50,810 bases of DNA from Alphaproteobacteria bacterium (GTDB lineage: Bacteria; Pseudomonadota; Alphaproteobacteria; Bin95). The notes under the pieces are model-generated. The model was not told the DNA's origin, ran no database searches, and saw only the letters and a list, made by a program, of their open reading frames with translations. The stretch is from NCBI GenBank assembly GCA_029978325.1, contig JAPOJR010000006.1, positions 1 to 50,810 of the forward strand, in the 5' to 3' direction. The translations under genes and the position numbers were made by a program. This document shows, piece by piece, positions 23,821 to 33,065 of this stretch (the stretch's first letter is position 1; the number at the start of each line of letters is the position of its first letter).

Positions 23821-25901
23821 CCCGCCTCTCCTCCGGCGAGACGGCCACGACCAAAGGCCCAGGCCAAAACCGCGGCGACCAAAAGCGCCAGGCCCAGTAG
23901 CAGGCGGCCTTTCAGGCCCAATGCCGTTTGCGCCATCGGCACCTGCCGTTGCGACATGCCGGCAACCCGCTCGTTTTTCAATGCGGCGCTAACAAGCTTT
24001 GCGTCCGATGGGCGGGACGGCGTCACGTCAACCGCCACCAGACTGGTAAACGGGCTGACCAGGTGGTGCTCCAGCGCCAGAACCGTCACCGCCTGGCGTA
24101 CCGCATCTGCCGGCTGCCCGGCGATCTCCGCGCGCAACACCTGTTGTATTTTACCGCGCGCCCAGTTTACCCGCAGGCCGGGACGGTCCTCGCCACGCAG
24201 CAGGTTAAAATCCTGCTGCCAGAGCGTCGCCCCGAGGCGGCCGGTCAGCGATACCTTTTTCGGGCCGGTTGCCAGTTTCATCGCCAAAGCGACGGGCTCG
24301 CCGGCATAGATGTCCGGCAAGACCCCCGGGACAACGTCCGTCACGCCGTCCGCGACCAGGGCCAAATCGGTGAGGACCGGCCGTTTCAGTTGTTCGAACA
24401 GCGCACTCATCCGGGTATGGACGTCGGCGGTGTCGCCGATGTGGGTGTAGGTGCCCCGGCCGAACAAGGCGCCTTCGACCATGAAATGGCTGTTCGGCGC
24501 GGACCCAATGCCGATCATGAACAGGCGATGATCACCAAGATTGTCACGGATGAACTGAAAGATATCGCGCTCATTGCCGACAGCGCCATCGGTGATGAAG
24601 ATGATTTGGCGCAACCGGTCCGATGTGGCGCTTTTGCCATCCAACGCCTCCGCGAAGGCCGCCAGAATCTCCGTTCCCCCGGTCGCTTCCAAGCCGCCGA
24701 CGAACCGGCGGGCGATGCGGACCGTCGATGCCGAAACTGCCCGCGGAACCGAAAACAGTTTCCGCGTTACAGTGTTGAACTCGACAATATTGAAGGAGTC
24801 TGCCGGGCCCAGGTCACCCAGGCCGGTTAACAGCGCCGCCTTGGCCTGAACCAAGGATTCGCCCCCCATCGACCCAGAGGTATCGATCACGAAGGTCACC
24901 TCGCGCGGCGGCACCGGCGTGGACTCGATGGTCGGCGGCACCACCATCAACAATCCATAGTCACCGCCCGGCGTGGCTTCCGTAAAAAAGGCAGCCACGG
25001 GCTGGGGGCTTTCCGCATTGCTCCATTCCAGCACGAAATCACGGTCGGCCGGCACTTCGCCATCATGCAAGGCCACCTGCACCTTGCCGCCATCATCCTT
25101 GCGGTCAATCGCGTGATACAGGCTGCGAAGTTCGCCGATGCGGAAGCCAGGCATCAGGTCGATTGCGATCCGGACCGCATTGACCGGCTCGGTCGGGTCC
25201 GACGCTTCCGCAGGGGACTTGAGCCGCACCGGCAATTCGCCTGGCAGAACCTGCCATCCGCCTGCCAAGTCCTGCTGCGACCGCAATACCCCGGTCGGCG
25301 GCAGGTCGCGGGCGGGCACATAGCGTGGCGTGATCGCCAGCGGAAACCGCAACGAGAACTTGCCGTTCAGCCAATGCAGCCGCTGTTGCAACTCGATCTG
25401 GATTTCAATCTCGCCGTTCGGCGGGATGTTTGCGACCGCCGACGAGAACAGATTGGGCCGGTGCTGTTCCACCAGCGAGGCTTTCTTGCCAGCCTGTTTG
25501 GCGGCGTCGTAGGTCGCTCGCGCCTCGCGCTTCTCCTGCACATGGCCCTCGACGATCCGGTCGCCGATCACCATGCGCAAGGCATCGACCGCGGCGTCCT
25601 CCGGCAATGGAAAGGCATACAGCGCCTCGATCCATTCACCGCTCGGATTGCGAAAGCGCTGCGTCAGGCGCGACCGGGCGATGGGCCCGGTGACGGCAAT
25701 ACGGACGTCAGTATCGAGCCGCGGCAGTTCGCTATAGCCGCCGGTGTCCGGATCGCGCACCAACAGACTGCCCTGCGAAACCTGGTCCAGGCCGACCCCG
25801 AACGATACCCTGGGCACCAGGACGCCAAACCCAGCGACGACCGCGCCGACGATCAGCAACAGCACGATATCTTCCCACGATGAAAGCGTTTTGCGTAACA
25901 T
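23814..25901 (-). CDS. VIT and VWA domain protein, dedicated sortase target
   Basis: Extracytoplasmic protein of about 695 residues. An N-terminal helix (EDIVLLLIVGAVVAGFGVLV) is followed by a VIT domain (LTQRFRNPSGEWIEALYAFP, EKREARATYDAAKQAG) and a VWA domain with an intact MIDAS (DTSGSMGG). Near the C-terminus, PMAQTALG precedes a hydrophobic segment (LLLGLALLVAAVLAWAF) and a basic tail, the sorting signal. The true start is the ATG at 25901 with AGAGG 6 nt upstream; the open frame extends 165 codons further but crosses the divergent promoter region. Role probably surface or periplasmic adhesion or protein binding. Co-operonic with the sortase. Confidence 0.93.
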   Translation of the reverse strand: MLRKTLSSWEDIVLLLIVGAVVAGFGVLVPRVSFGVGLDQVSQGSLLVRDPDTGGYSELPRLDTDVRIAVTGPIARSRLTQRFRNPSGEWIEALYAFPLPEDAAVDALRMVIGDRIVEGHVQEKREARATYDAAKQAGKKASLVEQHRPNLFSSAVANIPPNGEIEIQIELQQRLHWLNGKFSLRFPLAITPRYVPARDLPPTGVLRSQQDLAGGWQVLPGELPVRLKSPAEASDPTEPVNAVRIAIDLMPGFRIGELRSLYHAIDRKDDGGKVQVALHDGEVPADRDFVLEWSNAESPQPVAAFFTEATPGGDYGLLMVVPPTIESTPVPPREVTFVIDTSGSMGGESLVQAKAALLTGLGDLGPADSFNIVEFNTVTRKLFSVPRAVSASTVRIARRFVGGLEATGGTEILAAFAEALDGKSATSDRLRQIIFITDGAVGNERDIFQFIRDNLGDHRLFMIGIGSAPNSHFMVEGALFGRGTYTHIGDTADVHTRMSALFEQLKRPVLTDLALVADGVTDVVPGVLPDIYAGEPVALAMKLATGPKKVSLTGRLGATLWQQDFNLLRGEDRPGLRVNWARGKIQQVLRAEIAGQPADAVRQAVTVLALEHHLVSPFTSLVAVDVTPSRPSDAKLVSAALKNERVAGMSQRQVPMAQTALGLKGRLLLGLALLVAAVLAWAFGRGRLAGGEAGC

Positions 25902-25958
25902 GGCGAACCTCTTTTCATTGAACCTGGCGCCATGCTGCCAACCCTGCTTGAAGAGAGT

Positions 25959-25974
25959 TTGAAGTGAATGTGAA
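25959..25974 (-). promoter_or_regulatory. candidate CreB box
   Basis: On the minus strand the sequence reads TTCAC-ATTCAC-TTCAA. The E. coli CreB site (cre tag) is TTCAC-N6-TTCAC, so this matches at 9 of 10 fixed positions with the right spacing. It lies 58 bp upstream of the VIT/VWA start and 42 bp upstream of the creB-like gene, and could serve both. Confidence 0.55.
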
Positions 25975-26015
25975 GCGCTGAATTTTGTGAGATCGCACAT
26001 GTCCCGGAATTGCAA

Positions 26016-26678
26016 ATGACCATTCTGATTGTGGAGGACGAGCCGGCAATTGCCGATACGGTCCTCTATGCATTGCAGTCTGAGGGATTGGCCGCCCATT
26101 GGGTGCAGAATGGCCGCGACGCGCTGGAATATGCGCAGCAGCATGGCCCGGAACTCGTGGTGCTGGATATCGGCCTGCCGGATATGCAGGGATTTGACGT
26201 GTGCCGGCAGATCCGCAGCTTTTCCAACGTGCCCATCATTTTCCTGACGGCCAGAAACAGCGAAATCGATCAGGTCCTGGGGCTGGAACTTGGCGCCGAC
26301 GACTATGTCACCAAACCGTTCAGCCCGCGGGTGCTGACCGCCCGAATTCGCAGCCGTCTCCGCACCGCGCCGGAGCGCCCCGCAACCGGAATTCAAATCG
26401 ACCGCGAAGGCAAACGCATCCTGATGAACGGCCAGGACCTGAATCTAACCCGTTACGAGTATGAAATCCTGGCGACGCTGATCCGCGGAACCGGCCGCGT
26501 GTTCTCGCGCCAGCAACTGATGGATTCAGCATGGGACGAGCCGGACGCGAGCTTTGACCGAACCATCGACACCCATATCAAGACCATCCGCCAGAAAATT
26601 CGTACTGTCGATCCGGAAGCAGATCCGATCGAGACCCGGCGCGGCCTCGGCTACGCATTCCGCACTACGCCATCATGA
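26016..26678 (+). CDS. creB: CreB-like OmpR-family response regulator
   Basis: Two-component regulator of about 220 residues. Receiver domain with the acidic pair E7/D8, phospho-acceptor D51 (VVLDIGLP), T79 region (FLTARN) and the lysine in YVTKPF. A C-terminal winged helix follows (DLNLTRYEYEILATLI, SFDRTIDTHIKTIRQKIR, GLGYAFR). The start LIVEDEPAIADTV strongly resembles CreB. The alternative is the response regulator of the dedicated sortase system, which is related and would fit the neighbours. It overlaps creC by 4 bp and is divergent from the sortase-target gene. Confidence 0.85.
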   Translation: MTILIVEDEPAIADTVLYALQSEGLAAHWVQNGRDALEYAQQHGPELVVLDIGLPDMQGFDVCRQIRSFSNVPIIFLTARNSEIDQVLGLELGADDYVTKPFSPRVLTARIRSRLRTAPERPATGIQIDREGKRILMNGQDLNLTRYEYEILATLIRGTGRVFSRQQLMDSAWDEPDASFDRTIDTHIKTIRQKIRTVDPEADPIETRRGLGYAFRTTPS

Positions 26679-28120
26679 AAATCAGCACCCGCCTGAACCT
26701 GATGCTGGCCGTTTCCGTCTTGCTGTCGGTCGGGGCACTGTTCCTTTGGATTCGCGGCGAATTGAATCCGCGCTACATGGAAGCCCAGGAAGAAGTGCTG
26801 GTGGATATGGCGGAAACGCTGGCGTTAATACTGGCCCGGCAACCCGCCATTGTTGGACCCTCCGGCGAAACGGAAATCGATGCCGCCGCCATCGGCCGAA
26901 GTCTGGACGGCCTGAAATCGATCACCATCGATGCACAAATTTACGAGCACCACAAAACGGCAATCGACATCCGGATCTATGTTACAAACCGTGCCGGGAT
27001 CGTGCTGTTCGACTCGGACGGCGGCAAAGCCGTGGGCCAGAACTACCGTCGGTGGCGCGATGTCTGGTTGACACTCAAGGGCAAGTACGGGGCCCGGGTC
27101 AGCGCCGGCGACCCGGCCTATCCGAATGGCGATACTATGTATGTCGCCGCACCGATCGCGTTTCGCGGCGATGTTATCGGCGTTGTCAGCGTCGGCAAGC
27201 CGACCGAAAGCATCAGCGCTTTCCGCAGGCATCTGTTGGAAAGTCTGGTGATCGTTTCAGCCCTAGTCGTCCTGGGTGCGTTCATCCTGGGCTATGTCGT
27301 CAATTTCTGGCTGTCCCGTCCCTTGAAACAACTACGGGATTACGCCGCCGCCGTCACCCGGGGCGAACGGGTCAGCCTGCCAAGCCTCGGCAAAACAGAG
27401 GTTGCGGATGTCGGCCGGGCGATGGAGGACATGCGCCGGGCCCTGGATGGCAAGCAATACGTGACCGATTATGTCCAGGCGCTGACGCACGAACTGAAAG
27501 CGCCGATAGCGGCTATCCGCGGCGCTGCTGAACTGCTGGATGAACCGATGCCGGAAGACCAGCGGCGGCGGTTCCTTGGTAACATCGGCACCCAAACCGC
27601 ACGGATGCAGGGCCTGATTGACCGCCTGCTGGAACTGGCGGCGCTGGAATACCGTGGCCGATTGGCCGACCGCGAACCGGTCGCAGTCGCTCCCCTGCTG
27701 GCAGAGGCCGTGTCGGACCTGAAGCCGTTCGCCGATACCCGCGGCATCACTATCGAAACAACCGCGACCGACGCGATGTCGATCTTCGGCGACCGGTTCC
27801 TGCTGTCCAAGGCGCTGGCCAATATCCTGAAAAACGCCATCGAATTTTCACCTGAACATGGCGCGGTATCGGTCACCGCGGCACAGAAGGGCCAAGCCGT
27901 AGTGATAACAGTGTGCGATACAGGACCGGGCGCGCCCGACTACGCCCTCAACCGCCTGACCGAACGTTTCTATGCGGTAGCCAAGCCGGATGGACAGAAA
28001 GGCTCGGGCCTTGGCCTCAGCTTTGTCAAGGAGATCGCCGACCTGCATGGCGCATCGCTCGAATTTGCCAATGGGCCGCACGGCGGTCTTTCTGTCCGGA
28101 TGACCTTTGCGCAGCCGTAA
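26675..28120 (+). CDS. creC: CreC-like sensor histidine kinase
   Basis: Membrane kinase of 481 residues. Two helices (about 10-27 and 191-213) flank a periplasmic sensor domain with the CreC-like stretch IRIYVTNRAGIVLFDSDGG. A HAMP-like region is followed by H272 (ALTHELKAPIAAIRG), N box (NILKNAIEF), G1 (DTGPG) and G2 (GSGLGLSF). Length matches E. coli CreC (474). In E. coli, CreC answers to carbon source and growth state. Here the visible candidate target is the adjacent sortase system rather than creD, which is absent. Confidence 0.87.
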   Translation: MKISTRLNLMLAVSVLLSVGALFLWIRGELNPRYMEAQEEVLVDMAETLALILARQPAIVGPSGETEIDAAAIGRSLDGLKSITIDAQIYEHHKTAIDIRIYVTNRAGIVLFDSDGGKAVGQNYRRWRDVWLTLKGKYGARVSAGDPAYPNGDTMYVAAPIAFRGDVIGVVSVGKPTESISAFRRHLLESLVIVSALVVLGAFILGYVVNFWLSRPLKQLRDYAAAVTRGERVSLPSLGKTEVADVGRAMEDMRRALDGKQYVTDYVQALTHELKAPIAAIRGAAELLDEPMPEDQRRRFLGNIGTQTARMQGLIDRLLELAALEYRGRLADREPVAVAPLLAEAVSDLKPFADTRGITIETTATDAMSIFGDRFLLSKALANILKNAIEFSPEHGAVSVTAAQKGQAVVITVCDTGPGAPDYALNRLTERFYAVAKPDGQKGSGLGLSFVKEIADLHGASLEFANGPHGGLSVRMTFAQP

Positions 28121-28147
28121 TCGCTGCGGGCGCTCGCCGGTCTGCAG

Positions 28148-28930
28148 TCAGATAGCCGCCACCATCCGATCCACCAACCGATCGCGCGCCGCCAGCAAGG
28201 CCCGGGCAATGTCGGGGACGCCGGTTGCCTCAATCTGGTCGGAGATCCCGACGGCAACGAGGCCACGGCTCATTGCACCCTCCGCATTAAACAGCGGCAC
28301 AGCGACAATGGTGACCCCACCGATATAGTCGCCGCGGTCGACGCCATAGCCATCGCGGCGGGCCTCTGCGACCTGGTCCTGCCAGGCAGCGAAAGCGGGC
28401 GGGTTGTCCCAGTGCAGGCGCTCGAAATCGCGCCGCAGCGTCTCTGCATCATAGGCGTTGAATGCAGCGACACAGCGACCGGTCGCGCTGATCAATTCCG
28501 GGAAGCGGCTGCCCAGTTCTGCCGAAAGCCGGAAGGGTAATTGCGCGTGCGCCAGAGCAACCACCACCATCTGGCGCGTTTCCACCAGTTGCGTCGCCAT
28601 GGCAGTGACACCGAACGAGGCCGACAGCGCGTTCAGCATCGGCTGGGCCAATGTTGCGAAGCTGTTCCGTTGAATGGCGCTGCGGGCAATCGGCAGGATG
28701 CCCACGCCGATGGAATAGCGCTTGGAGGCGGGATCGAACTCCACCAGCCCTTCTTCGGTCAGCACACGCAGGATATGCAGGCATGTGCTGGGCACCAGGT
28801 CCAATTCCCGCGCCAGGTGGTTGACGCCCATCGGCTCATCCGCCGCCCCCAGCCGCCGGAGAATACCGACGGCACGCGTCACCGCCGGCACCTGCCGGTG
28901 TGTTGAAGCGGGGGAGAGGGCAGACGCCAT
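28148..28930 (-). CDS. IclR family transcriptional regulator
   Basis: Regulator of about 260 residues. N-terminal winged helix (AVGILRRLGAADEPMGVNHLARELDLVPSTCLHILRVL in outline: key parts GVNHLARELDL and PSTCLHIL). C-terminal effector domain with LISATGRCVAAF and GDYIGGVTIVAVPLF. The start at 28930 has AAGGAAA five bases upstream; the longer ORF start at 28966 lies inside the operator palindrome. It is divergent from an acyl-CoA ligase and its downstream genes, and probably controls them in answer to an aromatic or branched acid. Confidence 0.93.
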   Translation of the reverse strand: MASALSPASTHRQVPAVTRAVGILRRLGAADEPMGVNHLARELDLVPSTCLHILRVLTEEGLVEFDPASKRYSIGVGILPIARSAIQRNSFATLAQPMLNALSASFGVTAMATQLVETRQMVVVALAHAQLPFRLSAELGSRFPELISATGRCVAAFNAYDAETLRRDFERLHWDNPPAFAAWQDQVAEARRDGYGVDRGDYIGGVTIVAVPLFNAEGAMSRGLVAVGISDQIEATGVPDIARALLAARDRLVDRMVAAI

Positions 28931-28946
28931 CGCGATTTCCTTCGGA

Positions 28947-28989
28947 TTTTCATTGTCTATATACAATGAAAATCTCTCATTGACAATGA
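28947..28989. promoter_or_regulatory. double palindromic operator between iclR and the acyl-CoA ligase gene
   Basis: TTTTCATTGT (28947-28956) and ACAATGAAAA (28963-28972) are perfect 10-bp arms with a 6-bp spacer. Next to it, TCATTG-A-CAATGA (28977-28989) is a second perfect dyad with the same CATTG core. Their position between the divergent genes and the shared half-site suggest IclR dimers bind side by side and regulate both directions. Confidence 0.75.
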
Positions 28990-29056
28990 AATTAGCAGGC
29001 GTCTAGGGTGCGCATCATCGGCGGCGAGGCTGCCATCCGCGACATCTGTGTTCGAA

Positions 29057-30631
29057 ATGGCGCAATCCATGGCCAAGCTGACAGATTTCACCTCCTACGC
29101 TGACGCGCAAACCCACTTCAGCCGCGATGCGCTCTGGGAGTTGTTCGACGGCACGCGCGCGGCCATGAACATCGCGCACGAATGCATCGACCGGCACGCC
29201 GCCGGCCGCGGCACGGCACTCAGCATTGCGCATGCCGATGGGTCTAGTGAAGTGCTGAGCTTCCAGGACGTGGCCACCGCCTCCTCCCGCTTTGCGTACT
29301 GGCTCCAAGCCCGCGGCGTGCAGCCGGGCGAGCGTATTGCTGTGATGCTGGAGCCATCGGCCGCCTTCTACACAGCCATGTTCGGCGCGATGAAGGCAGG
29401 CGCGGTGGCCGTTCCCATGTTTACGCTGTTCGGGCCGGACGGCATCCGACTGCGGGCCGATGACTGCAAGCCAACGCTGCTGCTGACCAATGCGGAGAAA
29501 GCGCCGGAAGCACGCTATGACAGCGGGCCGGAGGTCATCGTCGCTGACGAGACCTTTCTACAAAACCTCACACAGTTCGCCGACAGCTTTCCGTGCAACA
29601 CCGCGGGCGATGACCTGGCCGTGCTGCAATACACGTCCGGCACGACGCGGGAGTTGCCGGATGCGGTGCGCCACACCCATCGCTCGATCATGACGCTGAT
29701 GATAGCGGCGCTCTACGCGACCGGCATCCGCCCCGGCGACCGTTTCTTCTGCCCATCCTCTCCTGCCTGGGGCCACGGGCTCTGGCATGGCACGCTGGCG
29801 CCGCTGGCGCTGGGCGTTCAGACCGGCACCTTCAGTGGCAAGTTCAACGCGGTGCGGCTGGTGCAGGCGCTGGAGGAGTTCCGGATCACCAATCTCTCAG
29901 CCGCCGCAACGCACTACCGGATGATCCGCAATTGCGGCCGGGCGGAGGAATTCACCTATCAGATCGAGAAGCTCTCCTTCACGGGCGAGCCCATCGACAG
30001 CGAGACCGCGGCCTATGTCGAGCAGTTGTTCGGCACCAAGGTTTGCAGCATGTACGGCACCACGGAAATCGGAGTGATCCTGGCGAACTATCCGGGGGCC
30101 AAAGACCTGGAAGTCCGTGACGGCTCGCTTGGCAAGCCAGTGCCCGGCGTCCGGGTGGAGGTGCACGGCCCCGACGGTCAGCAACTGCCGCCCGGCGAAA
30201 CCGGTGAGCTCGTCGTCCTCCGCCGCGGCGAGTGGTTCCCGACCAAGGACCTGGGTCGCGTCGATGCAGACGGCTATTTCTATCACGCAGGCCGCGCCGA
30301 CGACGTGATCATCTCTGCCGGATGGACCATGAGTGCGGTCGAGATCGAAAACGCCATACTGAAACACCCCGCCGTTGCCGAAGCCGCCGCTATCGGCGTG
30401 CCGGACGCGACGCGCGGCCAGATCGTGCGCGCCTATATCGTGCCCAAGGGCGAGCCGGAAAGCGGTTTGGCCAAAGATATTCAGGAACTGGTGCGCTCCA
30501 GCCTTGCCCGGCATGAATACCCGCGCCAGATCGAATTCGTTTCCTCTCTGCCCAAAACCCCGGCGGGCAAAGTCAACCGCAAGGCGCTGCGCGATGCGCT
30601 CCGCCCCTCACCTGCTGGCGCAGCCGATTGA
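29057..30631 (+). CDS. AMP-dependent acyl-CoA synthetase (ligase)
   Basis: Activates a carboxylic acid to its CoA thioester through an acyl-adenylate, about 524 residues. Motifs seen are QYTSGTTRELPDAVRHTHR (phosphate loop), MYGTTEIGV, GRADDVIISAGWTMSAVEIE (hinge) and PKTPAGKVNRKAL with the catalytic C-terminal lysine. The phosphate loop has PD where most members have PK. I use the ATG at 29057; other starts at 29048 (GTG) and 29069 are possible, none with a strong ribosome site. First gene of the IclR-controlled cluster. Benzoate- or medium-chain-type substrates are likely. Confidence 0.92.
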   Translation: MAQSMAKLTDFTSYADAQTHFSRDALWELFDGTRAAMNIAHECIDRHAAGRGTALSIAHADGSSEVLSFQDVATASSRFAYWLQARGVQPGERIAVMLEPSAAFYTAMFGAMKAGAVAVPMFTLFGPDGIRLRADDCKPTLLLTNAEKAPEARYDSGPEVIVADETFLQNLTQFADSFPCNTAGDDLAVLQYTSGTTRELPDAVRHTHRSIMTLMIAALYATGIRPGDRFFCPSSPAWGHGLWHGTLAPLALGVQTGTFSGKFNAVRLVQALEEFRITNLSAAATHYRMIRNCGRAEEFTYQIEKLSFTGEPIDSETAAYVEQLFGTKVCSMYGTTEIGVILANYPGAKDLEVRDGSLGKPVPGVRVEVHGPDGQQLPPGETGELVVLRRGEWFPTKDLGRVDADGYFYHAGRADDVIISAGWTMSAVEIENAILKHPAVAEAAAIGVPDATRGQIVRAYIVPKGEPESGLAKDIQELVRSSLARHEYPRQIEFVSSLPKTPAGKVNRKALRDALRPSPAGAAD

Positions 30632-30665
30632 GCCGCGCGACCCGAAATTTCTCAGGAGAACAGCC

Positions 30666-31808
30666 ATGAACGCCACCGCAGAAGCAGAATTCCCAAAGAT
30701 CACCGAAGAAGGCCTTGCCGCCCTGCGCGAGCGTCTTGGCGTCAAGATCGGCAATACGGTCGAGCCCTGGTGCTATGAGGCGACGCGGGACAATATCCGC
30801 CATTACGCCCACGGCATCGGCGACGACAATCCGCTCTGGTGCGATCCGGCCTATGCGAAGCAGACCAAATACGGCGACGTCATCGCCCCGCCGAGCTTCC
30901 TGTTCGCCACCAGCCGCATCATCTCCGGCTATGTCGGCGGCCTTCCGGGCATTCACGCGATGTGGGCGGGGTCGGATTTCACCTGGCACAAGCCAATTAA
31001 GCGCAATACCGAGTTCCGCACGGAAGCCTATCTGAAAGACCTGATCGAGCACGACACCCGCTTTGCCGGCCGAGCGATCCAGCAGATCTATCACGTCGAT
31101 TTCTATGATGCCGCGAATGGCGACTTCTTGGCAGAGGGCGACAGCTGGTGCTTCCGCACCGACCGGGACGACGCGCGCGAGAAGGGCACCAAGTACACCG
31201 ACGTAAAAAAGGCGCCGCTCCGCACCTACTCAAAGGAAGAACTGAACGCCTTCAACCGCTATTACGAGGCGGAGGAAATCCGGGGTGCGAACACCCGCTA
31301 TTGGGACGACGTGAAAGAGGGCGAGCACCTGCCGACCATGGCCAAGGGGCCGATGACCGTCACCGGCTTCATCTGCTACGCCCAGGGCTGGGGCGGCCTC
31401 TACATCCGCGCGAACAAGCTGGCCTGGCAGCAGCAGTCCAAGCATCCCGGCCTCGGCATTCCGAACCGCCGCAGCATCCCGGATTGCCCGGAGCGCGTGC
31501 ACTGGGAAGAGGAATTCGCGCTCAAGGTCGGCGCGCCTGGCGCCTATGACTACGGCCCCGAGCGCTGCTCCTGGCTGACCCATCAGGCAACCAACTGGAT
31601 GGGCGATGATGGCTTCCTGGTGAAAGCGAAATGCCAGGTCCGCCGCCACAATCCGGAAGGCGACCTGCTGCTGATCCATGCCCACGTGGCACGGAAATTC
31701 GTCGAGAATGGCCGCCATCTGGTCGAACTCTCCCAGCGGGCCGAGAACCAGGACGGCGAACTCTCCGCGATGGGCTCCGCCATTGTCGAACTGCCGCAGC
31801 GTCCATAA
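30666..31808 (+). CDS. FAS1-like/MaoC double hot-dog dehydratase
   Basis: Acyl-CoA hydratase-like protein of 380 residues with two hot-dog regions. The N-terminal half resembles the FAS1-like dehydratase domain (IAPPSFLFATSRI, HYAHGIGDDNPLWCDPAYA with conserved D and H). The second half is a second hot-dog region (PMTVTGFICYAQGWGG, with a C-terminal LIHAHVARKF). The start at 30666 has AGGAGA six bases upstream; the long open frame upstream overlaps the ligase gene and is not real. It follows the ligase by 34 bp, so it likely hydrates an enoyl-CoA made from that ligase's product. Confidence 0.9.
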   Translation: MNATAEAEFPKITEEGLAALRERLGVKIGNTVEPWCYEATRDNIRHYAHGIGDDNPLWCDPAYAKQTKYGDVIAPPSFLFATSRIISGYVGGLPGIHAMWAGSDFTWHKPIKRNTEFRTEAYLKDLIEHDTRFAGRAIQQIYHVDFYDAANGDFLAEGDSWCFRTDRDDAREKGTKYTDVKKAPLRTYSKEELNAFNRYYEAEEIRGANTRYWDDVKEGEHLPTMAKGPMTVTGFICYAQGWGGLYIRANKLAWQQQSKHPGLGIPNRRSIPDCPERVHWEEEFALKVGAPGAYDYGPERCSWLTHQATNWMGDDGFLVKAKCQVRRHNPEGDLLLIHAHVARKFVENGRHLVELSQRAENQDGELSAMGSAIVELPQRP

Positions 31809-31915
31809 TCTGCAAAGTTGAGTGGCCCGGTCGTTTCTGAATCGGGCCGCGGCCCTCATCGCAACAAATGACCTGGTCCGGCAACGCCAGGCCCCCACCC
31901 TGGGATAAGACGCAA

Positions 31916-33019
31916 ATGACGGATACGCGCCGCAACGACCAAATCAAGCTGATGGTATTGGAGGGCGACGGAATCGGCCCCGAAATTACCGCCGCGACAC
32001 TCGAAGTTCTGCAAGCGGTCGGCGAACGGTTCGACCTCGATATCGGCTTCACCCACCTGCCGATCGGGCTGGAAGGCTTGCGCCAGCATGGGACGACCGT
32101 TCCGCCAATGATCGTCGATACGGCGCCGGATTTCGACGGGATCGTGCTGGGTCCGGTTGACCATTTCGCCTATCCGCCCGCCGACCAGGGCGGCTTGAAC
32201 CCATCCGGTGAACTGCGCAAGCGGCTGGAACTGTTCGCCAACATCCGGCCAGCGCTGTCGCGCCCCGGGTTTGCGCCCCCCTGCGGCTGCCATGTCGATC
32301 TGGTCGTCGTCCGCGAGAATACGGAAGGCTTCTATGCCGACCGCGCGATGTTCCAGGGCTCCGGCGAGTTCATGCCGACCCCGGATATCGCCATGTCGCT
32401 GCGCAAAATCACGCGAACCGGCTGCACCCGTATCGCCAAGGCCGCTTTCGAGCTGGCGCTGCGCCGCCCCCGCAAAAAGGTGACGGCGGTGCATAAGTCC
32501 AACGTGCTGCGCATGGGCGATGGCCTGTTCCTGGAATGCACGCGTGCGGTCGCCAAGGACTATCCCAGCGTCGAATACGACGAAAAGCTGGTGGATGCGG
32601 TTGCAGCCTTGCTGATCCGCGACGCCAGCATGTTCGATGTGATCGTCACAACCAATATGTTTGGCGACATCCTGTCCGACCAGGCGTCGGAGCTTTCCGG
32701 CAGCCTGGGCCTCGCCGCGTCCTTGAACAGCGGCGCGGATACGGCGGTTGCGCAGGCGCAACACGGGTCCGCCCCCGACATTGCCGGCAAAGGCATCGCC
32801 AATCCCAGCTCGCTGATCGGTTCCGCGGCCATGCTGCTCGGCTGGATCGGCGAACGCCGCAACGATCCGCGCCTGAACGAAGCCGCAGCCTTCATCGACC
32901 GTGCCCTTTCGGCCGTCATCGAGAACCCGGAAACACGCACGCCGGATTTGGGCGGGGCAATCGGCACCAAGGCCTTTACCGGTCACGTCGCCAACGCCAT
33001 CCGGACCATGTCACGTTAG
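31916..33019 (+). CDS. isocitrate/isopropylmalate dehydrogenase family protein
   Basis: NAD-dependent beta-decarboxylating dehydrogenase of about 367 residues. Seen are LEGDGIGPEITAATLEVL, the substrate motif RENTEGFY, K and the NMFGDILSDQASELSGSLGL metal and cofactor signature. The motif set places it in the LeuB/tartrate/homoisocitrate branch. No leuCD genes are near, so it probably serves the catabolic cluster (for example tartrate- or malate-like substrates) and not leucine synthesis. Start at the second ATG (31916), since the first adds 16 residues before the family N-terminus. Confidence 0.9.
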   Translation: MTDTRRNDQIKLMVLEGDGIGPEITAATLEVLQAVGERFDLDIGFTHLPIGLEGLRQHGTTVPPMIVDTAPDFDGIVLGPVDHFAYPPADQGGLNPSGELRKRLELFANIRPALSRPGFAPPCGCHVDLVVVRENTEGFYADRAMFQGSGEFMPTPDIAMSLRKITRTGCTRIAKAAFELALRRPRKKVTAVHKSNVLRMGDGLFLECTRAVAKDYPSVEYDEKLVDAVAALLIRDASMFDVIVTTNMFGDILSDQASELSGSLGLAASLNSGADTAVAQAQHGSAPDIAGKGIANPSSLIGSAAMLLGWIGERRNDPRLNEAAAFIDRALSAVIENPETRTPDLGGAIGTKAFTGHVANAIRTMSR

Positions 33020-33065
33020 ACCACGGCCCAACGGCGTCACGCTCAGACACTTGATTGACAGAACT

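Noticed and set aside
25902..26396. N-terminal extension of the VIT/VWA protein
   Set aside because: It has no domain likeness, crosses the divergent creB promoter and coding region, and a good ribosome site precedes the ATG at 25901.
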